Source: JBDTDV01 sp039922875 | GTDB taxonomy: Bacteria > Actinomycetota > Actinomycetes > Actinomycetales > Microbacteriaceae | Direction of reading: 5' to 3' | Length of the DNA stretch: 26,342 bases | Assembly: GCA_039922875.1 (NCBI GenBank) | Contig: JBDTDV010000022.1 | Span: 1-26,342, forward strand | Part shown: in pieces, positions 7,126 through 15,324 of the stretch | Layout of the letters: each line of letters starts with the position of its first letter | Position numbering within the stretch: the first letter of the stretch is position 1 | Translations under genes and position numbers: made by a program | The notes under the pieces: generated by a model | Told to the model about the DNA's origin: nothing | The model's input: the letters and a program-made list of their open reading frames with translations, nothing else | Database searches by the model: none

Positions 7126-8766
7126 TTACTTGCTCTTTGCGAGTGCCCCGTAGTGGAACTTGAACGAGGCGTCCAGGGTGTCCTGTGCGCCGGTCACGTT
7201 CGCGCCGACGACAGCGACTTGCGCACCCTGCAGCAGCGGCAGGGTGGACAGGTCAGCGGCGACCTTGGCCTGGATGTCCTCGATCAGTTTCGTGCGAGCA
7301 TCCTTGTCCTTGGTTCCGACTTGCTCGGCGATCAATTTCTGGACCTCAGGGTTGTCATAGTGGTTCTTCAGGAAGTTGTCCTTGACGAAGAACGGCGACA
7401 GGTAATTGTCGGCATCCGAGTAGTCCGGGAACCAACCCAGCTGGTACGCCGGGTAGACATCGAGCACGCGCTCCTTGTTGTACTGCACGTACTCGGTCTG
7501 CTGCAGGTCGACCTTGAACAGCCCGGAGCTCTCGAGCTGGTCCTTGACCAGCGCGTACTCGTCGCCTGAGGACGGTCCGTAGTGATCGCCGTTGTACTGC
7601 AACTTCAGCGAAACGGGAACGGTGACACCGGCCTTTTCGAGCACGGCTTTCGCCTTGTCGGCGCTGGGTCCGCCGTTTCCGTCACCGTACATGGTCTTGA
7701 GCACGTCGGTAGCGCCGGTCAGGCCCTTGGGGACGAAGGAATACACCGGGGTGTAGGTCTCCTTGTACACCTGCTTGGCAATCTGTGCGCGGTCGACCAG
7801 GTCGGCAGCGGCCTGCCGCACCGCGAGCGCCTTCGCCGGGTCAGCCTCGGGGGTCTTGGCACCGTACGGCATGGTGTCGAAGTTGAAGACGATGTAACGC
7901 AGTTCACCACCGGGGCCGTCGACGACCTTGACCTTGTTGTTCTTGCGGAGGCTGTCGATGTCGGTTGCGGACAGGCTGCGGAACGCCACGTCGATGTCAC
8001 CCTTCTGCACATCGAGCTTCATGTTGGACGCGTCGGAATAGTACTTGACGTTGACCGTTTCGGTCTTGGCCTTGGGCAGCAAGCCCTTGTAGTCGGGGTT
8101 CGCCTTGTACTGGATCAGGCTGTTGAAGTTATAGGTCTTGATCGTGTATTGGCCCGCGAATGCGTTTCCCTTGACGATGGTCTCATCCGGGGTCACCTTG
8201 TCGGCCGAGAAGACCTGTTCGTCGACAATCGGTCCGGCAGCGCTGGAGAGGATCTGCGGGAAGGTCTGGTCGTTTGGCGCCTTCAGGGTGAAGACCACGG
8301 TTAGTGGGTCAGGGGCTGCGGTACTAACCAGCTGGGTGAGCAGGGAGGCCGGGCCGGTCGCCGAGTTGATCTTCAGCATCCGATCGAAAGTGAACTTCAC
8401 GTCGGATGAGGTGAGATCGTGGCCGTTGGCGAACTTCAGACCCTTCTTCAGCTTCACTGTGTACTCGGTCGGAGTGGTGAACGTGGCGGATTCGGCCAGC
8501 CCTGGCTTTACGTCGGCGCTGCCGTAAGGGGTATTCATCAGGAACCCATATACCTGCTGCATCACCGCCAGCGAACCGTTATCGTATGAGTTCGCCGGGT
8601 CGAGCGCGGTCACCTTGTCGGTCGTTCCGACGGTGAGTGTGCTCGATGACCCGGAGCTCCCCGATCCGGAGCCACCGGCAGCACAGCCCGTGAGGACCAT
8701 CGCCGATGCCGCCAACGCCACGGTGATACCCGTGAGGCGTTTGCTGAATGTGGATACGGATTTCAT
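7126..8766 (-). CDS. Peptide ABC transporter substrate-binding lipoprotein (SBP family 5)
   Basis: 546 residues. The N-terminus is a lipoprotein signal: basic region with KR, hydrophobic ITVALAASAMVLTGCAAG with the lipobox LTGC, then a Gly/Ser-rich spacer. The mature part matches the DppA/OppA family: ALDPANSYDNGSLAVMQQVY, then TVKLKKGLKFANGHDLTSSD and VKFTFDRMLKI, and late LGWFPDYSDADNYLSPFF. It captures peptides or a similar substrate outside the membrane and hands it to the permeases. The ATG at 8766 is preceded by AGAGG and AAGGG. It is the first and probably most strongly expressed gene of the operon. The exact substrate cannot be read from sequence. Confidence 0.94.
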   Translation of the reverse strand: MKSVSTFSKRLTGITVALAASAMVLTGCAAGGSGSGSSGSSSTLTVGTTDKVTALDPANSYDNGSLAVMQQVYGFLMNTPYGSADVKPGLAESATFTTPTEYTVKLKKGLKFANGHDLTSSDVKFTFDRMLKINSATGPASLLTQLVSTAAPDPLTVVFTLKAPNDQTFPQILSSAAGPIVDEQVFSADKVTPDETIVKGNAFAGQYTIKTYNFNSLIQYKANPDYKGLLPKAKTETVNVKYYSDASNMKLDVQKGDIDVAFRSLSATDIDSLRKNNKVKVVDGPGGELRYIVFNFDTMPYGAKTPEADPAKALAVRQAAADLVDRAQIAKQVYKETYTPVYSFVPKGLTGATDVLKTMYGDGNGGPSADKAKAVLEKAGVTVPVSLKLQYNGDHYGPSSGDEYALVKDQLESSGLFKVDLQQTEYVQYNKERVLDVYPAYQLGWFPDYSDADNYLSPFFVKDNFLKNHYDNPEVQKLIAEQVGTKDKDARTKLIEDIQAKVAADLSTLPLLQGAQVAVVGANVTGAQDTLDASFKFHYGALAKSK

Positions 8767-8899
8767 ACCCTTTTACCTCTTTCTTCCTTGTGAGATCCCA
8801 TCGGGCGCAAGAGCCCCTGGGCCGAAATGGCATTCAGCGCACGTGCTTGTAGCACGCGACCGACGGAATGCAATCCCATATTCGTAACACACATTGACT

Positions 8900-8933
8900 C
8901 CGGCCCCGCACTTTGCATGCGGAATTCGGCCGG
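8900..8933 (-). terminator. Imperfect hairpin after dnaG, possible terminator
   Basis: The 200-nt gap between dnaG and the peptide importer operon contains CCGGCCCCGCA (8900-8910), a 7-nt loop, TGCGG (8918-8922) and, after a 5-nt bulge, GGCCGG (8928-8933). No T-tract follows. It may end the dnaG transcript. The rest of the gap must hold the operon promoter, but I see no convincing -35/-10 pair. Confidence 0.35.
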
Positions 8934-8967
8934 ATCTTTACTCAGCTGCAACCTCGCGCCGAAAACT

Positions 8968-10827
8968 TCAGTCCTCGCGCAATTTGCGGCGGTCTGCCTC
9001 GACCCGCACCAATTCGCGTTGCACGGAGGTATAGGCCGCATGGTCATCAGGGTCGGTGCGCTGCAGGCGGCCGAGAAGTTCTTTTTTCTGGCGCAGAAGA
9101 TCGCGGTCGATGAGCCCGCCGGTCACCCCTCGCACATAGGCGGTCAGCTCCCGTTCACTGCGCTCTGGCAGCGGCGCGATGACAAGTTCGCGCACCAGGG
9201 TGGCGAACTGTTCGCCGACCTCCTGGATCACCCGGGCCAGCCAGTTGCCGCCGTCCAACGCGTCCAGGCTTGACGCCATGCCGTCGCGAACCACAGCGAG
9301 CGAGGGATTGGAGAACCCGGCCTGGGTGGCGCGCTGGATCAGGTCGTGGCCGACCAGTTCTGGATGCTGGAGCATCGCCATTACGGCATCTCTCTCCAGG
9401 CGAGTGGCCGGGTCAGAGGGCAATCGCATCAATGTGGACGGGCTCTGCCCGGTGTGCGCGTCCTTCTGCGCTTCGGATCCGCGGGCCGGCACCGGCACGG
9501 TCGCGGACCCGCGCGATTGGGCGGTTGTCACGGCCGCCGCCACCTCGGCCAGTTCCATACCCAGCATCCGGGCCAGCTCGTGAGTGTAGCCGGGTCGTAG
9601 GGCACGATCTCGGATGGCCGCGACGATCGGGGCGCCGGCCCGGAGGGCAGTAACCCGGCCTTCCACGGTGTTCAAATCGAAGCGGGACAGCAGTTCGCGG
9701 ATCATAAACTCGTACATCGGCTTCTTGCCGTCGATCAGACGGCGGATCGCCTCGTCTCCTCGGCGCAACCGCAGATCACACGGGTCGAGACCCTCCGGCG
9801 CGACAGCGACATAGGTCTGCGCGGCGAAGCGCTGTTCCTCGGCAAAGGCGCGCATTGCCGCCTTCTGGCCGGCCGCATCCGGATCGAAGGTGAAGACCAC
9901 CTCGCCCAGGGCGCTGTCGTCGCCCAGCACCCGACGCAGCACCTTGATGTGGTCCACGCCGAACGAGGTACCGCAGGTCGCCACCGCGGTGGTGATGCCC
10001 GCCTCGTGGCATGCCATTACATCGGTATAGCCTTCGACGATGACCACCTGATGGCGTCTGCCGATATCGCGCTTGGCGAGGTCGAGCCCGTACAACACCT
10101 GACCCTTGTGATACACCGCAGTCTCCGGCGTATTGAGGTACTTCGGGCCTTTGTCGTCCTCCAGCAGGTGCCGCGCGCCGAACCCGACGGTCTGGCCGGT
10201 GACGTCACGGATCGGCCAGATCAATCTGCCTCGGAACCGGTCGTACGCCCCGCGGTCCCCGGCTGACAACAACCCGGCGGCCAGCAATTCCTCTTGGCTG
10301 AAGCCTTTGGCGTGCAGGTGAGTGCTCAGCGCGTCCCAGCTCTTGGGTGCGAAGCCGATTCCGAATCGTGCGGCGGCGGCCGCGTCGAAGCCGCGTTCGC
10401 CGAGGAACCTGCGGCCGACTTCGGCGGCGGGCTCGCCGAGGCGTTCGACGAAGAATTCTTCGGCAGCGGTGTTGGCGGCCAGCAATCGTGCGCGGTTTCC
10501 GTGGTCTTGCGCGGCCTGGCCATCTTCATAGTGCAGTTCGTATCCGGCCCGCGCAGCTAGGCGCTCGACCGCTTCGGAGAACGTGACGTGGTCCATTTTC
10601 TGAAGGAAGGAGTACACGTCGCCGCTCTCGCCGCAGCCGAAGCAATGATAGAAGCCGACCTGGGGCCGAACGTGGAAGCTGGGGCTTCGCTCATCGTGGA
10701 ATGGACATAACCCCTTGAGCGATCCGACCCCTGCCGGGCGCAGACTGACGAAATCCCCCACCACATCGGCGATGTTGATCCTGGTTTTGACCTCTTCGAT
10801 GTCGCTTTGACGAATCCGGCCGGCCAT
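8968..10827 (-). CDS. dnaG: DNA primase
   Basis: 619 residues, normal for actinobacterial DnaG. The N-terminal CHC2 zinc-binding domain is visible as GLCPFHDERSPSFHV followed by FYHCFGCGESGD, all ligands present. The primase core follows with RFGIGFAPKSWDAL, and the Toprim domain with VIVEGYTDVMACH and FTFDPDAAGQKAA. The C-terminal part is the helicase-interacting region. It makes RNA primers at the replication fork. The ATG at 10827 has no Shine-Dalgarno sequence but a TAGAAT box lies 7 nt upstream, so the message is probably leaderless. It is monocistronic and divergent from the FUSC-type transporter gene. Confidence 0.97.
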   Translation of the reverse strand: MAGRIRQSDIEEVKTRINIADVVGDFVSLRPAGVGSLKGLCPFHDERSPSFHVRPQVGFYHCFGCGESGDVYSFLQKMDHVTFSEAVERLAARAGYELHYEDGQAAQDHGNRARLLAANTAAEEFFVERLGEPAAEVGRRFLGERGFDAAAAARFGIGFAPKSWDALSTHLHAKGFSQEELLAAGLLSAGDRGAYDRFRGRLIWPIRDVTGQTVGFGARHLLEDDKGPKYLNTPETAVYHKGQVLYGLDLAKRDIGRRHQVVIVEGYTDVMACHEAGITTAVATCGTSFGVDHIKVLRRVLGDDSALGEVVFTFDPDAAGQKAAMRAFAEEQRFAAQTYVAVAPEGLDPCDLRLRRGDEAIRRLIDGKKPMYEFMIRELLSRFDLNTVEGRVTALRAGAPIVAAIRDRALRPGYTHELARMLGMELAEVAAAVTTAQSRGSATVPVPARGSEAQKDAHTGQSPSTLMRLPSDPATRLERDAVMAMLQHPELVGHDLIQRATQAGFSNPSLAVVRDGMASSLDALDGGNWLARVIQEVGEQFATLVRELVIAPLPERSERELTAYVRGVTGGLIDRDLLRQKKELLGRLQRTDPDDHAAYTSVQRELVRVEADRRKLRED

Positions 10828-10834
10828 AGGACGA

Positions 10835-10840
10835 ATTCTA
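10835..10840 (-). promoter_or_regulatory. -10 box of dnaG, leaderless type
   Basis: TAGAAT on the minus strand ends 7 nt before the dnaG ATG at 10827. No clear -35 element. Confidence 0.55.
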
Positions 10841-10873
10841 ACCAGCCGACGAAGCCGCCGGGTGCGCCGCGAC

Positions 10874-10879
10874 TATTCT
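10874..10879 (+). promoter_or_regulatory. -10 box of the FUSC-type gene, leaderless type
   Basis: TATTCT ends exactly 6 nt before the ATG at 10886, placing the transcription start on or near the A of the start codon. The six bases between also contain GGAGAA, which is too close to the ATG to be a good ribosome binding site. Confidence 0.55.
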
Positions 10880-10885
10880 GGAGAA

Positions 10886-11935
10886 ATGCGCCTTCCTGCT
10901 GCGGTGCGGGCCAGCACCAGGACTCCCTTCCTTCAGGTTGTGAAAACCTCTGTGGCCACCATCGCGGCCTGGATACTCGGGTTTGCGTTATTCCAGCAGC
11001 ACGCACCGATATTCGCCGCCATCGCCGCCCTATTGTGCGTGCAACCGAGTGTGAACCAGTCGGTTGGTAAGGCCATCGAGCGCAGCGTCGGGGTAATTGC
11101 GGGCGTTTTGATCGCCTATCTCGCCGGCCTGGCTTTCGGCCAGGCCGGCTGGCTGGTGGTTCTGGCCATCGTGGCCTCGATGCTGCTCGCCTGGGCGTTG
11201 CGGCTCACCCCGGGTTCTGGCAACCAGATCGCGATTAGCGCGATGCTGGTCCTCTCCATCGGCGACACCACCGATTACGCGCTGGAGCGCATTGCCGAGA
11301 CGATCCTCGGCGGGGCCATCGGTGTCATTGTGAACGTGCTGATCGTGCCACCGGTGCTGGTCGCTCCAGCCGAGCAGGCCATCCGCCGACTCACCTCCGA
11401 TACCTCCGCGGCGCTGAACCGTTTGGCCGAGGCTCTGACCCAGGTGCGGGACCGGGCTTGGCTTGAGGCGGCGATGCGCCAGGTGCGGGAATTGCGCACA
11501 GCGCGCGACGACGCATCCGACGCCATCGGGAAAGCCAGAGAGTCTCTGGGGCTGAATCCGCGGGGCACACGGCACCGGGCCCAGTTGAACGCACTCGATA
11601 TCGCGCTGGATCGCCTCGGCCCGATCGTGACCCAGCTGATCGGGATGACCAGAACGGTTTTGGACAACTACGACCGGGAGCTCAGTAACGAGCCGACCGT
11701 CGTGGCGATGGCCGACGAGATGGAGCGTGCGGCGCACGATCTGCTGCTGCTGTCCCCCGGCCGCACGACCGGCTGGTCTGACGGTGCAAAGCCCGCCACC
11801 GCCGAGTTGCCAGCCTTGACCGCACCGCTGCGCATCGGCCGGCCGAGTCCGGACCACTGGATCCTGATCGGCTCGCTGATGGAAGATCTGCGCCGAATCC
11901 GCGACGGCATAGTGGACGAGCAGGCGTACCACTGA
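10886..11935 (+). CDS. FUSC-family (aromatic acid exporter-like) membrane protein
   Basis: 349 residues from the ATG at 10886. The frame is open to a GTG at 10862, but the -10 box and the hydrophobic N-terminus favour 10886. The N-terminal half has about six membrane segments, including VATIAAWILGFALFQQHAPI and FAAIAALLCVQPSVNQSV, which with its conserved Gln/Pro resembles the FUSC/ArAE family, then LVPPV-like IVPPVLVAPAE at the membrane exit. The C-terminal half is soluble, helical and charged. Family members export aromatic carboxylic acids or similar compounds, but the substrate here is unknown. It stands alone between dnaG and the TMEM175-type gene. Confidence 0.8.
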   Translation: MRLPAAVRASTRTPFLQVVKTSVATIAAWILGFALFQQHAPIFAAIAALLCVQPSVNQSVGKAIERSVGVIAGVLIAYLAGLAFGQAGWLVVLAIVASMLLAWALRLTPGSGNQIAISAMLVLSIGDTTDYALERIAETILGGAIGVIVNVLIVPPVLVAPAEQAIRRLTSDTSAALNRLAEALTQVRDRAWLEAAMRQVRELRTARDDASDAIGKARESLGLNPRGTRHRAQLNALDIALDRLGPIVTQLIGMTRTVLDNYDRELSNEPTVVAMADEMERAAHDLLLLSPGRTTGWSDGAKPATAELPALTAPLRIGRPSPDHWILIGSLMEDLRRIRDGIVDEQAYH

Positions 11936-11951
11936 CCCGGCGCCGGGCCGC

Positions 11952-11957
11952 TACAGT
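11952..11957 (+). promoter_or_regulatory. -10 box of the TMEM175-type gene, leaderless type
   Basis: TACAGT ends 6 nt before the ATG at 11964. No ribosome binding site is present between them. Confidence 0.6.
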
Positions 11958-11963
11958 GTGCTC

Positions 11964-12644
11964 ATGGCAGATCCGACCAGCGAAGAGAACCAGCCGATCT
12001 CGGCACGACGCGTGGAAGCGTACACCGACGGGGTCTTCGCCATTGCCGCAACCTTGCTGGTGCTGGATCTCACCGTGGACAAGCTCGGCCTGCCAGACAT
12101 CGCCGGTGCGAGCAACGATCAGCTCTGGAACGGCTTGCTCGGGATGGCCGACACCTTCCTTAGCTTCACCCTGAGTTTCATTCTGCTCGGCATGTTCTGG
12201 GCGATCCACGTGCGGCAATTCGAATTCGTGGTGCGCGTGGACGGCACCGTACTCTGGCTGAACCTCGTGCGCTTGCTACTGGTCGTGCTGATCCCCTTCA
12301 CGACAAGCATCAACAGCGATTTTCAGAGTGTGCTGCTGGGCAGGCTGCTGCTTCCGGTGAACTTTTTCTTCGTCACCGCCCTCGGCGCGGCGCAGTGGCT
12401 CTATGCAAGCCGATCGGGCAGCACCCTCCTTTCCGAGATCTCGGAATTCACCGTGCACGCCACTCGGCTACGCGCGGTGCTGGCCTCGGTGCTGGCCTTC
12501 GGGGTGATCCTGCTCGCCCCGTTCATCGGATCGGCCGCGTTCCTCCTCTTCGCCATCAATCCGTTTCTGGATCGAATTGTGAATCGGAGGCTCGCGGCCC
12601 GATACGGTGTTACTGGTCGAGAACGGCCTCAAAGTCCAGCGTGA
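11964..12644 (+). CDS. TMEM175-family (DUF1211) potassium channel-like membrane protein
   Basis: 226 residues from the ATG at 11964 (a GTG two codons earlier is disfavoured by the leaderless promoter). The signature RRVEAYTDGVFAIAATLLVL matches the family motif RxxxFSDGVxAIAxTLLVLD, with Tyr in place of Phe. Six hydrophobic segments follow, ending with AFLLFAINPFLDRIV. Bacterial members form tetrameric potassium-permeable channels; whether this one is selective cannot be judged. Its last 35 nt overlap the convergent yceI-type gene. Confidence 0.85.
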   Translation: MADPTSEENQPISARRVEAYTDGVFAIAATLLVLDLTVDKLGLPDIAGASNDQLWNGLLGMADTFLSFTLSFILLGMFWAIHVRQFEFVVRVDGTVLWLNLVRLLLVVLIPFTTSINSDFQSVLLGRLLLPVNFFFVTALGAAQWLYASRSGSTLLSEISEFTVHATRLRAVLASVLAFGVILLAPFIGSAAFLLFAINPFLDRIVNRRLAARYGVTGRERPQSPA

Positions 12645-13179
12645 TCGTGATCTTGTCGCCAACTAGAACCCCGCCGGTCTCCAGCGCCTGGTTGTAGGTG
12701 AGCCCGAAGTCGCCGCGGTTGATCTGCGTTCTGGCGGAGGCACCGCCTCGGTATGAGTCGCCCATCGGTCCGAAACCGCCGAACTCGAAGTCGAAGGTGA
12801 CCGGCTTGGTGACGCCCTTGATGGTCAAATCGCCGTCGACAAGGAAGTCATCACCGTTTTTCCGCACTCCGGTGGAGACGAAGTCGATGGTGGGATGGTT
12901 CTCCGCGTCGAAAAAGTCGTTGGTGCGCAGGTGGTTATCACGGTTGGGCTCGCCGGTATCGACCGACGCGACCACGGCGGATGCCGTGACGCGGGAGTCC
13001 ATCGGGTCTTCCGCGGTCACGAAGGTTGCTGTGAAGTCGGTGAATCTGCCGTGCACCTTGCTGATCATCAAATGCCTGACGCTGAAGCTGACCCTGGTGT
13101 GTGCTGGGTCAATGGTCCACGTGCCGGCGCGGTAACCCGGAATCTCAACTGCCTGAATCGCCGTGTCGTTGGCTGCCAT
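12610..13179 (-). CDS. YceI-family lipid-binding-like protein
   Basis: 189 residues covering one complete YceI domain: GTWTIDPAHTRVSFSVRHLM near the N-terminus, then FTDFTATFV, VDTGEPNRDNHLRTNDFFDA, then ENHPTIDFVST and GDLTIKGVTKPVTFDFEFGG, and RGDFGLTYNQALETGGVLVG near the end. The family forms a lipocalin-like beta-barrel that binds polyisoprenoid chains. There is no signal peptide, as usual for actinobacterial members, so it is probably cytoplasmic. The ATG at 13179 has a strong AGGAGA ribosome binding site. It is divergent from a polyprenyl-type transferase gene, a neighbour that fits an isoprenoid ligand, though this is inference. Confidence 0.93.
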   Translation of the reverse strand: MAANDTAIQAVEIPGYRAGTWTIDPAHTRVSFSVRHLMISKVHGRFTDFTATFVTAEDPMDSRVTASAVVASVDTGEPNRDNHLRTNDFFDAENHPTIDFVSTGVRKNGDDFLVDGDLTIKGVTKPVTFDFEFGGFGPMGDSYRGGASARTQINRGDFGLTYNQALETGGVLVGDKITITLDFEAVLDQ

Positions 13180-13235
13180 GCATATCTCCTGTCTCTGATT
13201 GTCTGTTTCGATTGTGGACGGGTGGCCGTCTATCT

Positions 13236-13247
13236 ATGCAATTGCAT
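13236..13247. promoter_or_regulatory. 12-bp perfect palindrome ATGCAATTGCAT, possible operator
   Basis: It lies in the 104-bp region between the divergent yceI-type and UbiA-type genes, 25 nt upstream of the latter's -10 box. Sites of this form fit a dimeric regulator such as MarR-type proteins, but no regulator gene is near and the assignment is inference. Confidence 0.4.
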
Positions 13248-13271
13248 GCACTGGCGATTTATTCCATCTCC

Positions 13272-13277
13272 TACGAT
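13272..13277 (+). promoter_or_regulatory. -10 box of the UbiA-type gene, leaderless type
   Basis: TACGAT ends 6 nt before the ATG at 13284. Confidence 0.55.
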
Positions 13278-13283
13278 GTGAAT

Positions 13284-14120
13284 ATGCGCACCAAGGTGCT
13301 CGCCATGATCATCTGCTGCCATCCCGGTCCCACCACCGCGGTGACGGCGATCGCGACGATCCTCGGTTTCGGCTTGGGTTACCCCCCCGCCAGACTGATT
13401 CTTTTGGCCGGGGTGTTCCTGACCGGCCAGCTGTCAATCGGCTGGTCCAACGACTGGCTTGACGCACAACGGGATGCTGCGGCGAACCGCCTGGACAAAC
13501 CAGCGGCAACCGGCGCCATCGATGCCCGCGTGCTGCGCGCCGCGGCGTTGATTGCCCTGGTCGGCACCATCGTGCTCTCGCTGCCGCTCGGGGTATGGGC
13601 GGCCATCGCGAACGTCGTGGCTGTCGCAATGGGCTGGGTCTACAACCTCGGCCTGAAGAACACACCATGGTCTCCGGTGCCATACCTGGTGTGTTTTGCG
13701 CTGACACCTGCCGTCGTCACGCTGGGGCAGGTCGAGCCTCAAGGCGCGGCGGTATGGGCAATCGTCGCCGGAGGGCTGTTGGGTGGCGGCGCACACTTCG
13801 CCAACGTTCTGCCAGACCTCGACTCGGACCGGTTGACTGGGATCCGCGGGTTTCCGCACCGGTTGGGCAGGCGTGGCTCCGGTGTCACCGCCTTCGTGCT
13901 GCTAGTTGCTTCAGCCGTGGCGATCACCGTTGGGGCGTCCGGCACGAATCCGGTGCCGATCTGGATCGGCTTGGGTTGCAGCGTCATCCTTTCGGTGATC
14001 GGGGTCGTGTTGGTACTAGGAAGGATCCCGGCCACTCGGCTCCTGATGCGGCTGATCATGCTGAGCGCGTTGATCGATGCAATCATGCTCGCGATTAGCG
14101 GCACCGCGCTAGCCGGCTAG
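13284..14120 (+). CDS. UbiA-superfamily prenyltransferase
   Basis: 278 residues from the ATG at 13284. The frame is open back to 13101, but that part overlaps the yceI-type gene and lies before the -10 box. The first Asp-rich motif is NDWLDAQRDAAANRLDKP (NDxxDxxxD) and the second is NVLPDLDSDRLTGIRGFP, both typical of membrane prenyltransferases that bind Mg-diphosphate. About nine hydrophobic segments are visible. Members transfer a prenyl chain to an aromatic or similar acceptor for quinone, carotenoid or cell-wall pathways; the acceptor cannot be told. No menaquinone or carotenoid genes are adjacent. Confidence 0.88.
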   Translation: MRTKVLAMIICCHPGPTTAVTAIATILGFGLGYPPARLILLAGVFLTGQLSIGWSNDWLDAQRDAAANRLDKPAATGAIDARVLRAAALIALVGTIVLSLPLGVWAAIANVVAVAMGWVYNLGLKNTPWSPVPYLVCFALTPAVVTLGQVEPQGAAVWAIVAGGLLGGGAHFANVLPDLDSDRLTGIRGFPHRLGRRGSGVTAFVLLVASAVAITVGASGTNPVPIWIGLGCSVILSVIGVVLVLGRIPATRLLMRLIMLSALIDAIMLAISGTALAG

Positions 14121-14153
14121 CGTGTCGCTGGTCGGATGAGCCCTGGTTCTGCT

Positions 14154-14159
14154 TATCCT
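14154..14159 (+). promoter_or_regulatory. -10 box upstream of the secreted lytic-transglycosylase-like gene
   Basis: TATCCT ends 6 nt before an ATG at 14166 that opens a 4-codon ORF (MGGV, stop 14178-14180), not the main gene. Transcription starting near 14166 would give the main ATG at 14191 a leader of about 25 nt. Confidence 0.5.
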
Positions 14160-14190
14160 GAATCAATGGGCGGAGTTTAGAGATGTCACC

Positions 14191-15324
14191 ATGCCGGTGA
14201 CACGACGCAAACGACTGATCGCGGCCGCGGCCACCGTCCTGGTGTCGCTGATGCTCCTCGCAATGCCCGCGCACGCCGACGAGTACCCGTCGTGGTCCGA
14301 TGTTGAGGCGGCCCGGGCGAGCCAGGCGGCGACTGCGGCCGAGGTCGAGGTCATCACCGCCGCGATCGCGAGACTGCAATCCGACGCCGATCGACTCGGC
14401 CATGCCGCGGTACTGCGCGGCGTGGAATACACCCAAGCCAGTGTCGCGTTGCAGCGGGCAACGGCCACAGCAGACGAACTCGCCGCACGCCAGCTCGTTG
14501 CCGAGACCCAGGCCGACGAGTCCGCGAAGCGGCTCGGGCGACTTGCGGCGACGCTCTACGTCACCGGCGCCGCAGACCCCAGCATCAGGCTGCTGTTGAA
14601 CAGCTCGAACTCGACGAGTCTGCTCGGTCAGCTATCGGCGATGAGCGTGCTCACGCGCACGGCCAGCCGCCTGCGAGCTCAAGCACTCGTCCACGAGAAT
14701 CTCGCGCACAGCCTAAGCCAGCAAGCCAAGGCGGCGCGTGCCGAGCGTGACGTGCGGGCCGCAGCGGCGGCGGCAGCCCTTGCCGCGGCGCAGGATGCAG
14801 CCCGTGCCGCCGACGCCCAGTTGGCGAGCCAGCGGGCCGCCGGGGAAACCCTCTACGCCCAACTGGCGTCGTTGAAGAATACGACCGCGGCTGTGGAACA
14901 GCAGTACCAGCAGGGAGTAGCGGCACGGGCGGCAGCCGAGGCGCGCCAACGCGCCGCGGAGGCCGCCGCCGCCGCGGACGCCGGGCCCGCAGACAGCTCT
15001 GCCGGAGGTGCCACTGTTAACCCGTCCGGAGACAAGGCATACGCGGCAGCTGCGATGGGCGCGTACGGCTGGGGAGCCGACCAGTTCAACTGTCTGGTCC
15101 GGCTGTGGAATCAGGAGTCCGGTTGGCGTGCCGATGCCTACAACACCTCCAGCGGTGCGTATGGCATTCCGCAGTCTCTGCCGGATTATAAGATGTCCAG
15201 CGCGGGTTCCGACTGGCGCACGAACGGCCATACCCAGATCGACTGGGGTCTGGGGTATATCAACGGCAGATACGGTTCACCCTGCGGAGCGTGGGCGCAC
15301 GAGGTCTCCAACAACTGGTACTAA
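14191..15324 (+). CDS. Secreted coiled-coil protein with C-terminal lytic transglycosylase-like domain
   Basis: 377 residues. A Sec signal peptide (RRKR, then AAAATVLVSLMLLAMPAHA, cleaved before DEYPSW) is followed by a long Ala/Arg/Glu/Gln-rich coiled coil to about residue 265, resembling the regulatory coiled coils of NlpC/P60 and PcsB-type wall hydrolases. A short Gly/Ser linker leads to a C-terminal domain of about 90 residues with CLVRLWNQESGWRADAYN (candidate catalytic Glu at 309), SGAYGIPQSLPDYKM and HTQIDWGLGYINGRYGSPCG. This matches the compact SLT-like domain found at the end of many actinobacterial wall proteins. It probably cleaves or remodels peptidoglycan outside the membrane. 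The ATG is preceded only by a weak AGAG. Its end overlaps the convergent alarmone synthetase gene by 48 nt. Confidence 0.88.
   Translation: MPVTRRKRLIAAAATVLVSLMLLAMPAHADEYPSWSDVEAARASQAATAAEVEVITAAIARLQSDADRLGHAAVLRGVEYTQASVALQRATATADELAARQLVAETQADESAKRLGRLAATLYVTGAADPSIRLLLNSSNSTSLLGQLSAMSVLTRTASRLRAQALVHENLAHSLSQQAKAARAERDVRAAAAAAALAAAQDAARAADAQLASQRAAGETLYAQLASLKNTTAAVEQQYQQGVAARAAAEARQRAAEAAAAADAGPADSSAGGATVNPSGDKAYAAAAMGAYGWGADQFNCLVRLWNQESGWRADAYNTSSGAYGIPQSLPDYKMSSAGSDWRTNGHTQIDWGLGYINGRYGSPCGAWAHEVSNNWY

Noticed and set aside
13101..13283. N-terminal extension of the UbiA-type gene
   Set aside because: It overlaps the yceI-type gene, is not like the family N-terminus, and lies before the -10 box at 13272.
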